Positions 1 to 7,943 of a stretch of 26,281 bases of DNA are shown here, in pieces (within the stretch, counting starts at the first letter, position 1; each line of letters opens with the position of its first letter). The position numbers and the translations under genes are program-made. The stretch spans positions 1 to 26,281 of the forward strand of contig CAYTET010000024.1 of assembly GCA_964436975.1 (NCBI GenBank). Reading direction: 5' to 3'. Source of the stretch: CAYTET01 sp964436975. Lineage in GTDB: Bacteria; Bacillota_I; Bacilli_A; Erysipelotrichales; Erysipelotrichaceae. A model generated the notes under the pieces. The model did no database searches, was not told the DNA's origin, and saw only the letters and a program-made list of their open reading frames with translations.

Positions 1-199
1 CTTGTTACTGTTTTCCATAAACGTTTGGTCCTTTGGACTATATTCTAGTCCCTTTCAATCCTTATGTTTATTGTTTACTTATAACGCTAATTCTATATCA
101 TACAGCAGATTGAATAACTGGCTTTCTATACTTGCAGACAACTGTACATATAATTCATACAGCTATAATTCATACAAGAGCAGAACAGTAGATATGCCA
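1..199. other. AT-rich leader, no gene recognised
   Basis: I see no convincing gene here. An open frame runs through it but has no ribosome binding site and an unnatural composition. The one visible structure is a 13-bp direct repeat, TATAATTCATACA, at 149-161 and 164-176 (period 15). It lies upstream of the abiE promoter and could be an accessory regulator site or chance in AT-rich DNA. Confidence 0.4.
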
Positions 200-237
200 T
201 TTACAAGCGTGCTAATATCAATTACAATATTAGCACG
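200..237 (+). promoter_or_regulatory. abiE promoter with overlapping perfect inverted-repeat operator
   Basis: A near-consensus sigma-A promoter has a -35 TTTACA (200-205), a 17-bp spacer and a -10 TACAAT (223-228). An 11-bp perfect inverted repeat, CGTGCTAATAT (208-218) and ATATTAGCACG (227-237) with an 8-bp spacer, covers the promoter spacer, the -10 and the likely start site. AbiEi antitoxins are known to bind inverted repeats at their own promoter and repress it, so this is most likely the autoregulatory operator. Transcription starting near 235 would also rule out a translation start at 238. Confidence 0.85.
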
Positions 238-252
238 ATGGGAAGCAACCTT

Positions 253-846
253 ATGACGAACTACGAAAAGTTAGATATTATGACTAAAGAGAGTGGCGGT
301 ATTTTACAGACGCAGTCTGTTGTTAAAGCGGGTATTGCAAAAACTGTTTTTTATCAATACATCGCTGATAATGAACTAGAGCAATTTGCGCGTGGCGTTT
401 ATGCTTCTAAAGAAACATGGAAAGATGCACTATACCTGATTCATTTACGAAGTCCTCAGGCCATATTCTCACATGAGACAGCATTATTTCTGCTTGGTTT
501 AACAGACCGCGAACCGCTGTCATATTCTGTTACATTAAAGACCGGATATAATCCTTCAAAATTAAAGGCTGATGGTATTAAGGTATACACCATCAAGTCT
601 GAATTGTATGGAATTGGAGTCATCTCATCCAAGACCCCGTTTGGTCATATCGTTAATACCTATGACATGGAAAGAACACTATGTGATGTCTTGCGAAGCA
701 GAAATAAAATCGAGATTACAACCATGCAAGATGCATTAAAACAATATGTAAGACGTAGTGATAAGAACCTTAGAAAACTAGTTAAATATGCAAATACATT
801 CCACGTTGACGCTATACTTAAAAAATATCTGGAAGTTCTATTATGA
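253..846 (+). CDS. abiEi: Type IV toxin-antitoxin system antitoxin AbiEi
   Basis: This 197-residue protein is the antitoxin and transcriptional autorepressor of the AbiE abortive-infection system. The N-terminal part (about 1-60) is a winged helix-turn-helix resembling the AbiEi N-terminal domain: a segment around GGILQTQSVVKAGIAK, then a helix ending in RGVYA. The rest matches the C-terminal domain needed to neutralise the toxin, including the conserved region around SHETALFLLGL. I chose ATG 253 rather than the in-frame ATG at 238: 238 lies at the predicted transcription start, while 253 has GGGAAG about 7 nt upstream. The stop overlaps the start of the next gene by four bases (ATGA), so the pair is translationally coupled. 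Codon and base use are much more AT-rich than in the genes after 2213, which suggests horizontal transfer. Confidence 0.92.
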   Translation: MTNYEKLDIMTKESGGILQTQSVVKAGIAKTVFYQYIADNELEQFARGVYASKETWKDALYLIHLRSPQAIFSHETALFLLGLTDREPLSYSVTLKTGYNPSKLKADGIKVYTIKSELYGIGVISSKTPFGHIVNTYDMERTLCDVLRSRNKIEITTMQDALKQYVRRSDKNLRKLVKYANTFHVDAILKKYLEVLL

Positions 847-1685
847 TAAAAAGCGCTACTCAATTAAAGGCTTTGATCCGCAATCTTTCTAAGGAAAAAT
901 CAGCAGATGCGCAGGTACTTATGCGCAATTACATGATGGAGAGATTTCTGGAACGGATGTCGCTTTCTCGCTATAAAGACCAGTTCATTTTAAAAGGAGG
1001 TATGCTGGTAGCGGCAATGGTGGGTATAGACGTTCGCTCCACCATGGATATTGATGCAACCATAAAAGGATCGGACGTAAATGTAGATGAAGTAAAACGA
1101 ATTATTTCAGAGATCATTCAAACACCAGTTGAAGATGGCGTAGTTTTTCGTGTAAAACAAGTTGATACTATTATGGATGAGTTTGAATATCCTGGGGTGA
1201 GAATCAGTATGGAAACTGAATTCGATCAGGTGCTTACACCTCTGAAAATTGATATCTCAACAGGCGACATCATCACTCCAAGGGCTGTTCAGTACGTCTT
1301 TCATCTTATGCTTGAAGATCGCTCTATCAGTGTTCTAGCTTATAATCTTGAAACTGTATTGGCTGAAAAGCTGGAAACGGTAGTATCACGTGCAACGACA
1401 AATACACGGATGAGAGACTTTTATGATATCCATATTTTGCTTAAACTAGATATAGATGCAATCAATGCTGAAACACTTCATACGGCCCTTCTTGCAACAT
1501 CAAAGAAGCGGGGAACGTTTAATCTGTTTGAAGACGCTTCAACTACAATAGCAGAAATTGAAGAAGATGCTGATATGCAAAAACTATGGGCGTCTTATCA
1601 AAACAAATTTTCATATGCCTCTGGAATCCAATGGCAGCAGGTTATCAACTCTGTAGAAACGCTTCTCAAGATATCACAGATATAA
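843..1685 (+). CDS. abiEii: Type IV toxin AbiEii, nucleotidyltransferase
   Basis: This 280-residue protein belongs to the AbiEii/AbiGii toxin family of DNA polymerase beta-like nucleotidyltransferases. In characterised AbiE systems the toxin is bacteriostatic and aborts phage infection. All the expected motifs are visible: FILKGGML around residues 48-55, the metal-binding RSTMDID (D69, D71), a third acidic residue in LKIDIS (D137), and the C-terminal block with EKLETV (175-180) followed by RDFYD (191-195). The length is normal for the family and no residue of the catalytic set appears lost, so the toxin should be active. It is co-transcribed with abiEi through an ATGA overlap. I see no strong terminator directly after it. 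Confidence 0.93.
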   Translation: MIKSATQLKALIRNLSKEKSADAQVLMRNYMMERFLERMSLSRYKDQFILKGGMLVAAMVGIDVRSTMDIDATIKGSDVNVDEVKRIISEIIQTPVEDGVVFRVKQVDTIMDEFEYPGVRISMETEFDQVLTPLKIDISTGDIITPRAVQYVFHLMLEDRSISVLAYNLETVLAEKLETVVSRATTNTRMRDFYDIHILLKLDIDAINAETLHTALLATSKKRGTFNLFEDASTTIAEIEEDADMQKLWASYQNKFSYASGIQWQQVINSVETLLKISQI

Positions 1686-2046
1686 TAAAAGCACTATGAG
1701 TTTTATACTCACGGCGCATCTCGATAAATGTCATTCGATATTTTTTTGCTTTTTTTGATCTGCTAATCGAGCCTTTCGAAATCCACAAATATTGCCAATA
1801 GAAAGATGATAATATACAACACTTCAATCGGATAATAACCTTGTATTTGTTTGCTTTTCGGAACACGGGAGCAAAATGTACGGGCACCGTACTAGGTGCC
1901 TCCAATTCTTAAGTAGAAAACCGATAGTCCGAATTCGCTCATGAACGCGTACAAATCTCTTGAGTTCAAGGAACTACACTTATGTAAAAAATAGGGGACT
2001 TGACTCGCAAAAGCAGCAAGAGAAGTTCCCTAAGGAGTACTGTAAA
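1686..2046. other. AT-rich intergenic region with two inverted repeats
   Basis: I recognise no gene in this stretch after abiEii. Two structures stand out. GGCACC (1883-1888) and GGTGCC (1895-1900) form a perfect 6-bp inverted repeat with a 6-bp loop. TAGGGGACTT (1992-2001) and AAGTTCCCTA (2023-2032) form a 10-bp stem with one G-T wobble and a 21-nt loop. The second stem ends on the ribosome binding site AAGGAG (2032-2037) of the broken ORF at 2047. These could be ends or leader structures of a mobile element, but I cannot name one. Confidence 0.4.
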
Positions 2047-2153
2047 ATGAGCAATCCGATAGTCATACAGGAATTAATAAAAACTTGCTGGTAGGAATAC
2101 AACAGAAAAACAAAACCAAGAGAAGGCACAAGACTTATTGAAAACATTATTCC
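2047..2153 (+). pseudogene. Truncated ORF with in-frame stop, cut by assembly gap
   Basis: A good start (AAGGAG at 2032-2037, ATG 2047) opens a frame of 15 codons, MSNPIVIQELIKTCW, that meets TAG at 2092-2094. The same frame then stays open for 19 more protein-like codons (EYNRKTKPREGTRLIENII) up to the N run at 2154. A single C-to-T change from CAG to TAG would explain the break. The family is not recognised. An AT-rich gene next to an assembly gap is the usual behaviour of a multicopy insertion-sequence transposase, but no transposase motif is visible, so that is only a guess. Suppression of the stop or a sequencing error is also possible. Confidence 0.45.
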
Positions 2154-2163
2154 NNNNNNNNNN
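2154..2163. other. Assembly gap (10 N)
   Basis: Ten Ns, a typical placeholder length for a scaffold join. The true distance, and even the adjacency, between the AbiE block and the galactosidase locus is therefore not certain. Confidence 0.95.
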
Positions 2164-2189
2164 ACCCGGAGTTCAAAATCCGGGTTTTT
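2164..2189 (+). terminator. Rho-independent terminator after gap
   Basis: ACCCGGA (2164-2170) pairs with TCCGGGT (2179-2185) and is followed by a T run to 2189. In this orientation it ends a plus-strand gene lost in the gap. The T run expected for the opposite orientation would lie in the Ns, so it may also serve the minus-strand alpha-galactosidase. A 12-bp palindrome, GCCTGATCAGGC (2195-2206), sits between it and that gene's stop. Confidence 0.7.
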
Positions 2190-2212
2190 AAATGGCCTGA
2201 TCAGGCTTCAGC

Positions 2213-4411
2213 TTAATCAGTCTGGCTTATCTTAAATTGGAAAGCCGGATAATCGCCGCTTATTGCCGGCAGGGGCAGGCCGGCCAGTTTAAGCTGGCTG
2301 CCGGTGGCTTTGATATTGAACTGCTCGACCGTATAGCGGCTATCAGCCCGCAGGCCGTCTAAATGCAGGTAAACAACGGGGGCATTAGGCTGAACATCGG
2401 TAAAGACGACACTGGCCACGGCCTGCTTCTTGTCTTTGGATACATACATCCAGGCATAGTAGCCATCCTTTTCCGGCTGGCCGGAAAGGCGGTATAAGTC
2501 ACCTTCCAGCAGCAGCGGGCTGATTTCTTTATAACGCTGGATCTGCCGGCGGATGGCGGTTTTGTCATCTGCACTCAGGTTATGCGGATCAAGTTCATAG
2601 CCAAGCATGCCGGCGGCCGCAGTTATGAAGCGGGTCGGCAGTGGCGTGGACCGGCCGGTCTGATGATTGGGTGAAACGGAGACATGGCAGCTCATCACAC
2701 TGGCCGGATAAGCCAGCGAACTGCCATACTGAATGGACAGGCGCATCAGCGGGTCGGTGTCATCGCTGCACCAGATCTGCGGACAGTAGGCCATCATGCC
2801 GGCATCGTACCGGCCGCCGCCGCCGGCACAGCCTTCAATCAGGACATTCGGAAAAGCCTGACGCAGCCTGGCGAGAATGTCATAGACAGCCAGCATGTAG
2901 CAGTGCATTACCGCCTGCGGCTGTTCGCTTAATTCTCCGGCCGGCAGATCGGCAATGTTGCGGTTCATATCCCATTTCAGGTAACTGATTTCATTATTGG
3001 CCAATAGACCGTACAGCGTATCATAAACATACTGGCTGACCGGCGGCCGGCTCATATCCAAAACATACTGGAAGCGGCTGGTCAGCGGAGCCCGGTTTTC
3101 AACGGTTAAGGCCCAGTCGGGATGAAGGCGGTACAGATCGGAATCCGGACTGATCATTTCCGGTTCGACCCACAGGCCAAACTGCAGGCCCAGGGCTTTG
3201 ACTTTCTGAATCAGGCTGCCCAGACCGTTTTTGAATTTGGCCGGGCTGACTGTCCAGTCACCCAGGCTGCTGTGATCGTTATTGCGGCAGCCGAACCAGC
3301 CGTCATCCATTACCAGCATATCCATGCCCAGATCGGCCGCCTGGCTGGCCAGGTTCAGTATCTTTTCTTCATTGATGTCAAAATAGCAGGCTTCCCAGCT
3401 GTTCAGCAGAACCGGTCTGGTCCGGGTGCGGAATTCAGCCGGCGCTAAAGCCGAGCGGATAATGTCATGCAGCTGCCGGGACATCTGGCCTAAGCCGTCA
3501 GGGGTATAAGTCATAATGACCTGCGGGGTCTCAAAACACTGACCGGGCTTTAAAGTCCAAATGAAATCAGAGCTGCCGATGCCGGCGGTAACCCGCAGCA
3601 TCTCCGTCTGGTCAATTTCAGCAGTCATTTCAAAATTGCCGCTGTAGACCAGCATGATGCCGTAGCAGCCGCCGCTGTTTTCGTCAGCGTTATGCGTACA
3701 GACCGCCATAAAGGGATTGTACTGGGCCGAAGAGGCGCCGCGCCGGCTGGTCATGCTGAAGCAGCCATGAGTGGCTGGCTGGCGCTGGTACTGTCTTTCC
3801 CGGACCCAGCGGCCGGGCAGGGTGATCAAATCAAAAGACGGGCCGTTTAAAAGGTCCAGGGCCATTGAATCGGCCCGGTTTAACTGCACCGTCTGGGTGC
3901 GGCTTTCATTAATGATTACCGCATGGCGGGCAATGATGTCATATTCCGGACAGACAAAATAATACAGCCGTACGGCAAGACTGACGGAGGGATCAGCCAG
4001 CGTGATTGCCAGCGTCTGGCAATTCGGCCCGGCCGAATTCAGAAATGGCAGCTGGCTCAGGTGCGGGCAGCCGGCTGAAATCGTATATGACTGATAGCGC
4101 AGATCGCAGCCGCGCTGGCCGGAGGCAGTTCTGGTGGCCAGACAGGTCTGCTTAAAGTCGCCGTTGCCGACAGCCGGAAATTCCAAAGGCAGACTGTCAC
4201 AGGAGATAGCCCGGTCCGCACTGACATCCGCGGTCTGCGGACTGAAGTCGCGGTTGCGGTACTGGATGAATCCGGTAAAGTCCGGGGCGGTTATCAATGA
4301 GCCGTAGTAGGCATGCAGAAGATAATTGTGACTGTCAGCGACAATCTGGTAAAGGGAATGCTCCGTCTGCAGGGAGAACTGCCGCTGATCTGCTGAAACG
4401 ATAATTGCCAT
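2213..4411 (-). CDS. Alpha-galactosidase, GH36
   Basis: This 732-residue enzyme hydrolyses terminal alpha-1,6-galactose from melibiose, raffinose-type oligosaccharides or galactomannan fragments. It has the full GH36 layout: an N-terminal beta-sandwich, a (beta/alpha)8 barrel and a C-terminal beta domain. Barrel motifs visible are LVMDDGWFG, LKWDMNRNI with the likely nucleophile D481, and IEGCAGGGGRYD followed by WCSDDTD with the likely acid/base D551. The length is typical of GH36 enzymes, and no signal peptide is present, so the enzyme is cytoplasmic. The frame extends 17 codons further, but ATG at 4411 has GAGGT 8 nt upstream and matches the usual N-terminus. It is divergent from the GPH symporter at 4553, which probably imports its substrate. 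Confidence 0.95.
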   Translation of the reverse strand: MAIIVSADQRQFSLQTEHSLYQIVADSHNYLLHAYYGSLITAPDFTGFIQYRNRDFSPQTADVSADRAISCDSLPLEFPAVGNGDFKQTCLATRTASGQRGCDLRYQSYTISAGCPHLSQLPFLNSAGPNCQTLAITLADPSVSLAVRLYYFVCPEYDIIARHAVIINESRTQTVQLNRADSMALDLLNGPSFDLITLPGRWVRERQYQRQPATHGCFSMTSRRGASSAQYNPFMAVCTHNADENSGGCYGIMLVYSGNFEMTAEIDQTEMLRVTAGIGSSDFIWTLKPGQCFETPQVIMTYTPDGLGQMSRQLHDIIRSALAPAEFRTRTRPVLLNSWEACYFDINEEKILNLASQAADLGMDMLVMDDGWFGCRNNDHSSLGDWTVSPAKFKNGLGSLIQKVKALGLQFGLWVEPEMISPDSDLYRLHPDWALTVENRAPLTSRFQYVLDMSRPPVSQYVYDTLYGLLANNEISYLKWDMNRNIADLPAGELSEQPQAVMHCYMLAVYDILARLRQAFPNVLIEGCAGGGGRYDAGMMAYCPQIWCSDDTDPLMRLSIQYGSSLAYPASVMSCHVSVSPNHQTGRSTPLPTRFITAAAGMLGYELDPHNLSADDKTAIRRQIQRYKEISPLLLEGDLYRLSGQPEKDGYYAWMYVSKDKKQAVASVVFTDVQPNAPVVYLHLDGLRADSRYTVEQFNIKATGSQLKLAGLPLPAISGDYPAFQFKISQTD

Positions 4412-4552
4412 GGTCTGATACCTCGTTAAAACTGATAGATAAAGCATAAACCACAAAAGCAAAAAAATAAATATAAGCCTTTAGCGGCTTGTCAGATTGC
4501 CCTGGCCGGTTGGGGCAACTGTGCTATAATTAGTGAAACGCGAGGTTTTAAA
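4412..4552. promoter_or_regulatory. Divergent control region between alpha-galactosidase and symporter
   Basis: For the plus strand there is an extended -10, TGCTATAAT (4522-4530), with no good -35, which suggests an activated or regulated promoter. An inverted repeat, TTGCCC (4497-4502) and GGGCAA (4513-4518), sits where RNA polymerase would contact the -35 region, making it a candidate operator. A second small inverted repeat, AAGCC/GGCTT (4475-4490), is followed on the minus strand by a T-rich tract. It resembles a weak terminator or attenuator in the alpha-galactosidase leader. Confidence 0.55.
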
Positions 4553-5968
4553 ATGAGCGAAAATAATAAATTGACTGAAGAAGTGAAGCTTTCCAGCCGG
4601 ATGTGGCTGGGCGGTGCCGATTGCATGATCACCACCCTGAATAACATCATGACCGGCGGCGGTCTGACCTTTTTCTTTGTGACCTATCTGGGTATGGATG
4701 TCAGCTACAGCGCGACCTGCTGGATGCTGTTCGGGTTGTGGAATGCCGTCAATGACCCGCTTTTCGGCTATATCTCCGACAAAACCAAGTCCAAGCTGGG
4801 CCGCCGGATCCCCTATATCCGCTATGGCTCCATTATTGTAGCGATGATATTCATTCTGTCCTGGCAGACCTGGACTGCCGATTCGTCAAACATGGCCATG
4901 TTTTTCCAGATGTTTATTTCCCTGTTTCTGTTTGACATGCTGTATACGGCCATTGCCACCAGTCTGTATGTCATGCCTTATGAAATGGCTGTCACCAACA
5001 GGGCCCGCGGCCAGATCATGGTGGCCAAAGTTGTCTTCGGCCTGCTGGCTTTATCGGTGCCGCTGGTGCTTCTGGGCATGATTGAAAGCATCCTGTCAGC
5101 CTCCCTGGTCAATTTCCAGATGCTGATGACGGCTATCGGGGTTGTGGCAGGTCTGATTATTTTCAGTTCGACTTTCTTCTATAAGGAAAATGACTACGTC
5201 AAGCAGGAAGAGCAGTATCCCTTTATCAAGTCTTTAGTTACCTGCTTTAAGAACAGAAGCTTCATTGTGTTTGAATCAATCTCTTTTACCGTTACGTACA
5301 TTCAGACGGTGCTGATGATGGGGCTGTCCTATTATTTTGCGGCCTTCGGCACTAATATGATGCTTTGCTACATCGCCATGTTTATCGGCATTCTGGCCGG
5401 TATGTACATCTGGATGAAGCCGGGCGCCCAGTGGGGTTTGAAGAAGAGCGTCTTTATAATGTGTCTTATTTTCGGCAGCGGTCTGGCTGTCATGCTGCTA
5501 TTGGGCCGCTACGACTTTGCCGGGATAATCGGCTTTGCCTGCTCGGGCATCGGCTTTGCCGGGGGCATGTATCTGATTCCCTTGATGAACGGCGATGTCA
5601 TTGACAATGATGAGCATGTCAGCGGATTAAGGAGAGAAGGCATGTATGCCGGGGTCAACAGTTTTATCTGCAAGCCGGCCATCAGCATTGCCAACGCCTT
5701 ATTCCCGGCGATGCTTTTATGGTTCGGCTATGATAACAGCCTGGCTATTGCGGCGCAGAGCGCCACTGCCAAAACCGGTATTCTGGTAAGCTGGCTGGCC
5801 ATTGCCGTTGTGCTGCTGTTTATCTGTGCCTTCGTTATCTTCCGCTTCTATCCGCTGGACGGTGCTGAATGGGCCGGCATAAAGAATGAACTGGCCGCCC
5901 GGCACGAGGCCAAGCAGGCGGCTTATGAAGCCGAAGTCCTGCAGAAGAAACAGGAAAGCAAAGAATAA
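4553..5968 (+). CDS. GPH family sugar:cation symporter (MelB-like)
   Basis: This 471-residue integral membrane protein of the glycoside-pentoside-hexuronide:cation symporter family has about 12 hydrophobic segments. The family signature lies after the second segment: NAVNDPLFGYISDKTKSKLG followed by RRIPYIR. The acidic residues in this region (ND and SD positions) are the type that bind Na+ or H+ in MelB. The tail after about residue 440 is charged and cytoplasmic. The start has GAGG 7 nt upstream and lies 22 nt after the TATAAT. It stands between an alpha- and a beta-galactosidase, both cytoplasmic, so its substrate is very likely a galactoside. Whether alpha, beta or both cannot be told from sequence. 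Confidence 0.93.
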   Translation: MSENNKLTEEVKLSSRMWLGGADCMITTLNNIMTGGGLTFFFVTYLGMDVSYSATCWMLFGLWNAVNDPLFGYISDKTKSKLGRRIPYIRYGSIIVAMIFILSWQTWTADSSNMAMFFQMFISLFLFDMLYTAIATSLYVMPYEMAVTNRARGQIMVAKVVFGLLALSVPLVLLGMIESILSASLVNFQMLMTAIGVVAGLIIFSSTFFYKENDYVKQEEQYPFIKSLVTCFKNRSFIVFESISFTVTYIQTVLMMGLSYYFAAFGTNMMLCYIAMFIGILAGMYIWMKPGAQWGLKKSVFIMCLIFGSGLAVMLLLGRYDFAGIIGFACSGIGFAGGMYLIPLMNGDVIDNDEHVSGLRREGMYAGVNSFICKPAISIANALFPAMLLWFGYDNSLAIAAQSATAKTGILVSWLAIAVVLLFICAFVIFRFYPLDGAEWAGIKNELAARHEAKQAAYEAEVLQKKQESKE

Positions 5969-5981
5969 AGGTGATTCATAT

Positions 5982-6011
5982 AATACAGCCTGACTTAGGC
6001 TGTATTGTTTT
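5982..6011 (+). terminator. Intra-operon terminator or attenuator
   Basis: AATACAGCC (5982-5990) pairs perfectly with GGCTGTATT (5998-6006) across a 7-nt loop and is followed by GTTTT. It lies between the symporter and the beta-galactosidase, so it probably lowers rather than abolishes read-through, or marks a 3' end in a polycistronic message. No separate strong promoter is visible before the next gene. Confidence 0.7.
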
Positions 6012-6035
6012 CAGCGTCAAGGAGGTAATGCTGCA

Positions 6036-7943
6036 ATGTATCTGGGAGTGGACTGGTATCCTGAACAGTGGGGGATGGAGCATGTTGATGAAGACCTGCA
6101 GGGCATTGTCGATTTAGGCTGCAACATTATCCGGCTGGCTGATTTTGGCTGGGATGTGCTGGAGCCGAAAGAGTTCTTCTATAATTTTTCTTTTTTCGAC
6201 CAGGTTATCGCCAAAGCCAAGGCGGCCGGCCTGAAGGTTTTAATGTGCGTTCCGACTGCCACCATGCCATCCTGGCTGGCGCTGCGCTATCCGCGCATCA
6301 TGGCCGAAGATGAGAACCACCAGAAAAGAGTCTACGGCGGCCGGCGGGCTTACTGCTATAACAGTCCCGAATACCGCCATAAGGCCAAAGCCCTGGCCGA
6401 GGCCATGATCCGCCACTATAAAAACGAAGATGCCATTGTGGCCTGGCAGATTGACAACGAGATCGGTCATGAAGGCAGCGACATGTGCTACTGCGGGCAA
6501 TGCCGCAAGGAGTTTACCGCCTTTCTGCGCCGCCATTACGCCTCCATTCAGGAATTAAACCAGTGCTGGGGCACCAGTTTCTGGAGCCAGACATACAGCC
6601 GCTTTGAAGATGTGCCGCTGCCGCTGCCGGCTTTGACAGCCCAGAATCCGGCGCTGCGGCTGGACTGGGAGCGATTCCGGTCTTCCAGCATAAACGGCTT
6701 TTTAAAGATGCTGTACGAGGCTATCAAGAACATTGCGCCCCAGGCCGTGGTGCTGCATGATTTTTCCGGCGGACTGTGGGATAAGCATTTTGATCCCTTT
6801 GAAGCCGCCAGCCGCCTTGATGAGACGGCTTATAACAACTATCCCGTCTGGGGCGGCCAGCGCAAGCCGCAGAGTCCGGCGGAAGTCAGTTTTGCCCTGG
6901 ATACCGCCCGCGGTCTGAAGGGGCGCAACTTCTGGATAACCGAGCAGATCATGGGAGCCCAGGGCCACGATATTATCGGCTGTGCTCCACTGCCTGACCA
7001 GGCTGTTGTCTGGAGCTGGCAGGCGGTTGCCCATGGCTGCAGTGCCCTGCTGTTTTTCCGCTACCGGGGTTTCAACCGCGGAGCCGAGCAGTACTGCTTC
7101 GGTCTGCTGGATGCCGACAACCAGAAGCGGCGCCGTTATCGCGAAGCCCAGAATTTCTTCACGCAGGTCAAGCCGTGGGCTGACATCCTGCAGGGTCCGA
7201 TTGAAAACAAGACGGCCCTGGTATTCGATTATGACAGCGCAGCGGCCTGGCGGATTCAGCCGCAGAGTGATGCCATGAACTACCAGCGGGAATCCTTCGT
7301 TCTTTACCAGCAGCTTTACCGGCGCAATGTCGGAGTCGACATCATTAATTCCAAGACGGCTCTGGGCAAATATAAGCTGGTGATAGTCGCGGCAATGATT
7401 GTGATGGATGACGGCTATAAACAGCGTCTGAAAGAATATGTTAAAAACGGCGGCTTTCTTATTCTGACCTTCCGGAGCGGCTGGAAAGATAAGAACAATG
7501 CCATTCCTTTCGGCTGCCGGCAGCCGGCCGGGCTGGACGATCTGACAGGCTGTGTGATCGATGAGCAGGAAAGCCTGCTGACCAGTCAGGTCCGCCGGGT
7601 TACCGCCGCCGGCCGTCTTAAAAAGGACGGCCTGGGAAGTATCTTCTGCGAAATGCTCAAGCCGGTAGGGGCGGAAACCCTGCTGAAATGGGATGACTGT
7701 CCGTTTGGCGATTATGCGGCGGCTACGGTCAACCATTACTGGGCCGGCAAGTGCTACTATCTGGGCTCTTCTTTCGATGAAGTTATCCTGGATGATCTGT
7801 TCGATGACATCGCCAAAGAACTTGGCTATACCAACAAGCACAAGAGCGATGATAATGAAACGGTAATAAGAAGAAGTGAAAAAGCAACGGCAGTAATAAG
7901 TCTGGATTATGCCGCCAACAAGGTGACAATCAGCAATGAATGA
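6036..7943 (+). CDS. Beta-galactosidase, GH42
   Basis: This 635-residue GH42 enzyme releases galactose from beta-galactosides. The N-terminal barrel opens with the signature YLGVDWYPEQW. The acid/base is E142 in WQIDNEIGHE and the nucleophile is E303 in FWITEQIMG. Four cysteines, C107, C151, C153 and C156, match the zinc-binding set of GH42 enzymes such as the Thermus A4 enzyme, so the metal site is intact. The trimerisation domain (about 385-590) and a short C-terminal beta domain follow. There is no signal peptide, so it is cytoplasmic. The ribosome binding site AAGGAGG (6019-6025) is strong. It lies downstream of the symporter and overlaps the next gene by 8 nt, so all three are probably one transcription unit. 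Confidence 0.95.
   Translation: MYLGVDWYPEQWGMEHVDEDLQGIVDLGCNIIRLADFGWDVLEPKEFFYNFSFFDQVIAKAKAAGLKVLMCVPTATMPSWLALRYPRIMAEDENHQKRVYGGRRAYCYNSPEYRHKAKALAEAMIRHYKNEDAIVAWQIDNEIGHEGSDMCYCGQCRKEFTAFLRRHYASIQELNQCWGTSFWSQTYSRFEDVPLPLPALTAQNPALRLDWERFRSSSINGFLKMLYEAIKNIAPQAVVLHDFSGGLWDKHFDPFEAASRLDETAYNNYPVWGGQRKPQSPAEVSFALDTARGLKGRNFWITEQIMGAQGHDIIGCAPLPDQAVVWSWQAVAHGCSALLFFRYRGFNRGAEQYCFGLLDADNQKRRRYREAQNFFTQVKPWADILQGPIENKTALVFDYDSAAAWRIQPQSDAMNYQRESFVLYQQLYRRNVGVDIINSKTALGKYKLVIVAAMIVMDDGYKQRLKEYVKNGGFLILTFRSGWKDKNNAIPFGCRQPAGLDDLTGCVIDEQESLLTSQVRRVTAAGRLKKDGLGSIFCEMLKPVGAETLLKWDDCPFGDYAAATVNHYWAGKCYYLGSSFDEVILDDLFDDIAKELGYTNKHKSDDNETVIRRSEKATAVISLDYAANKVTISNE

Noticed and set aside
2..256. 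An 84-codon plus-strand frame at the window start
   Set aside because: It has no ribosome binding site, its residues are mostly Ser, Tyr, Asn and Leu from AT-rich DNA, and it runs through the abiE promoter and dyad.
2164..2185. Possible tRNA T-arm (GTTCAAAATCC between pairing arms)
   Set aside because: The loop and stem lengths do not fit a T-arm, no acceptor or anticodon arms can be drawn, and a T run follows, so it is a terminator.
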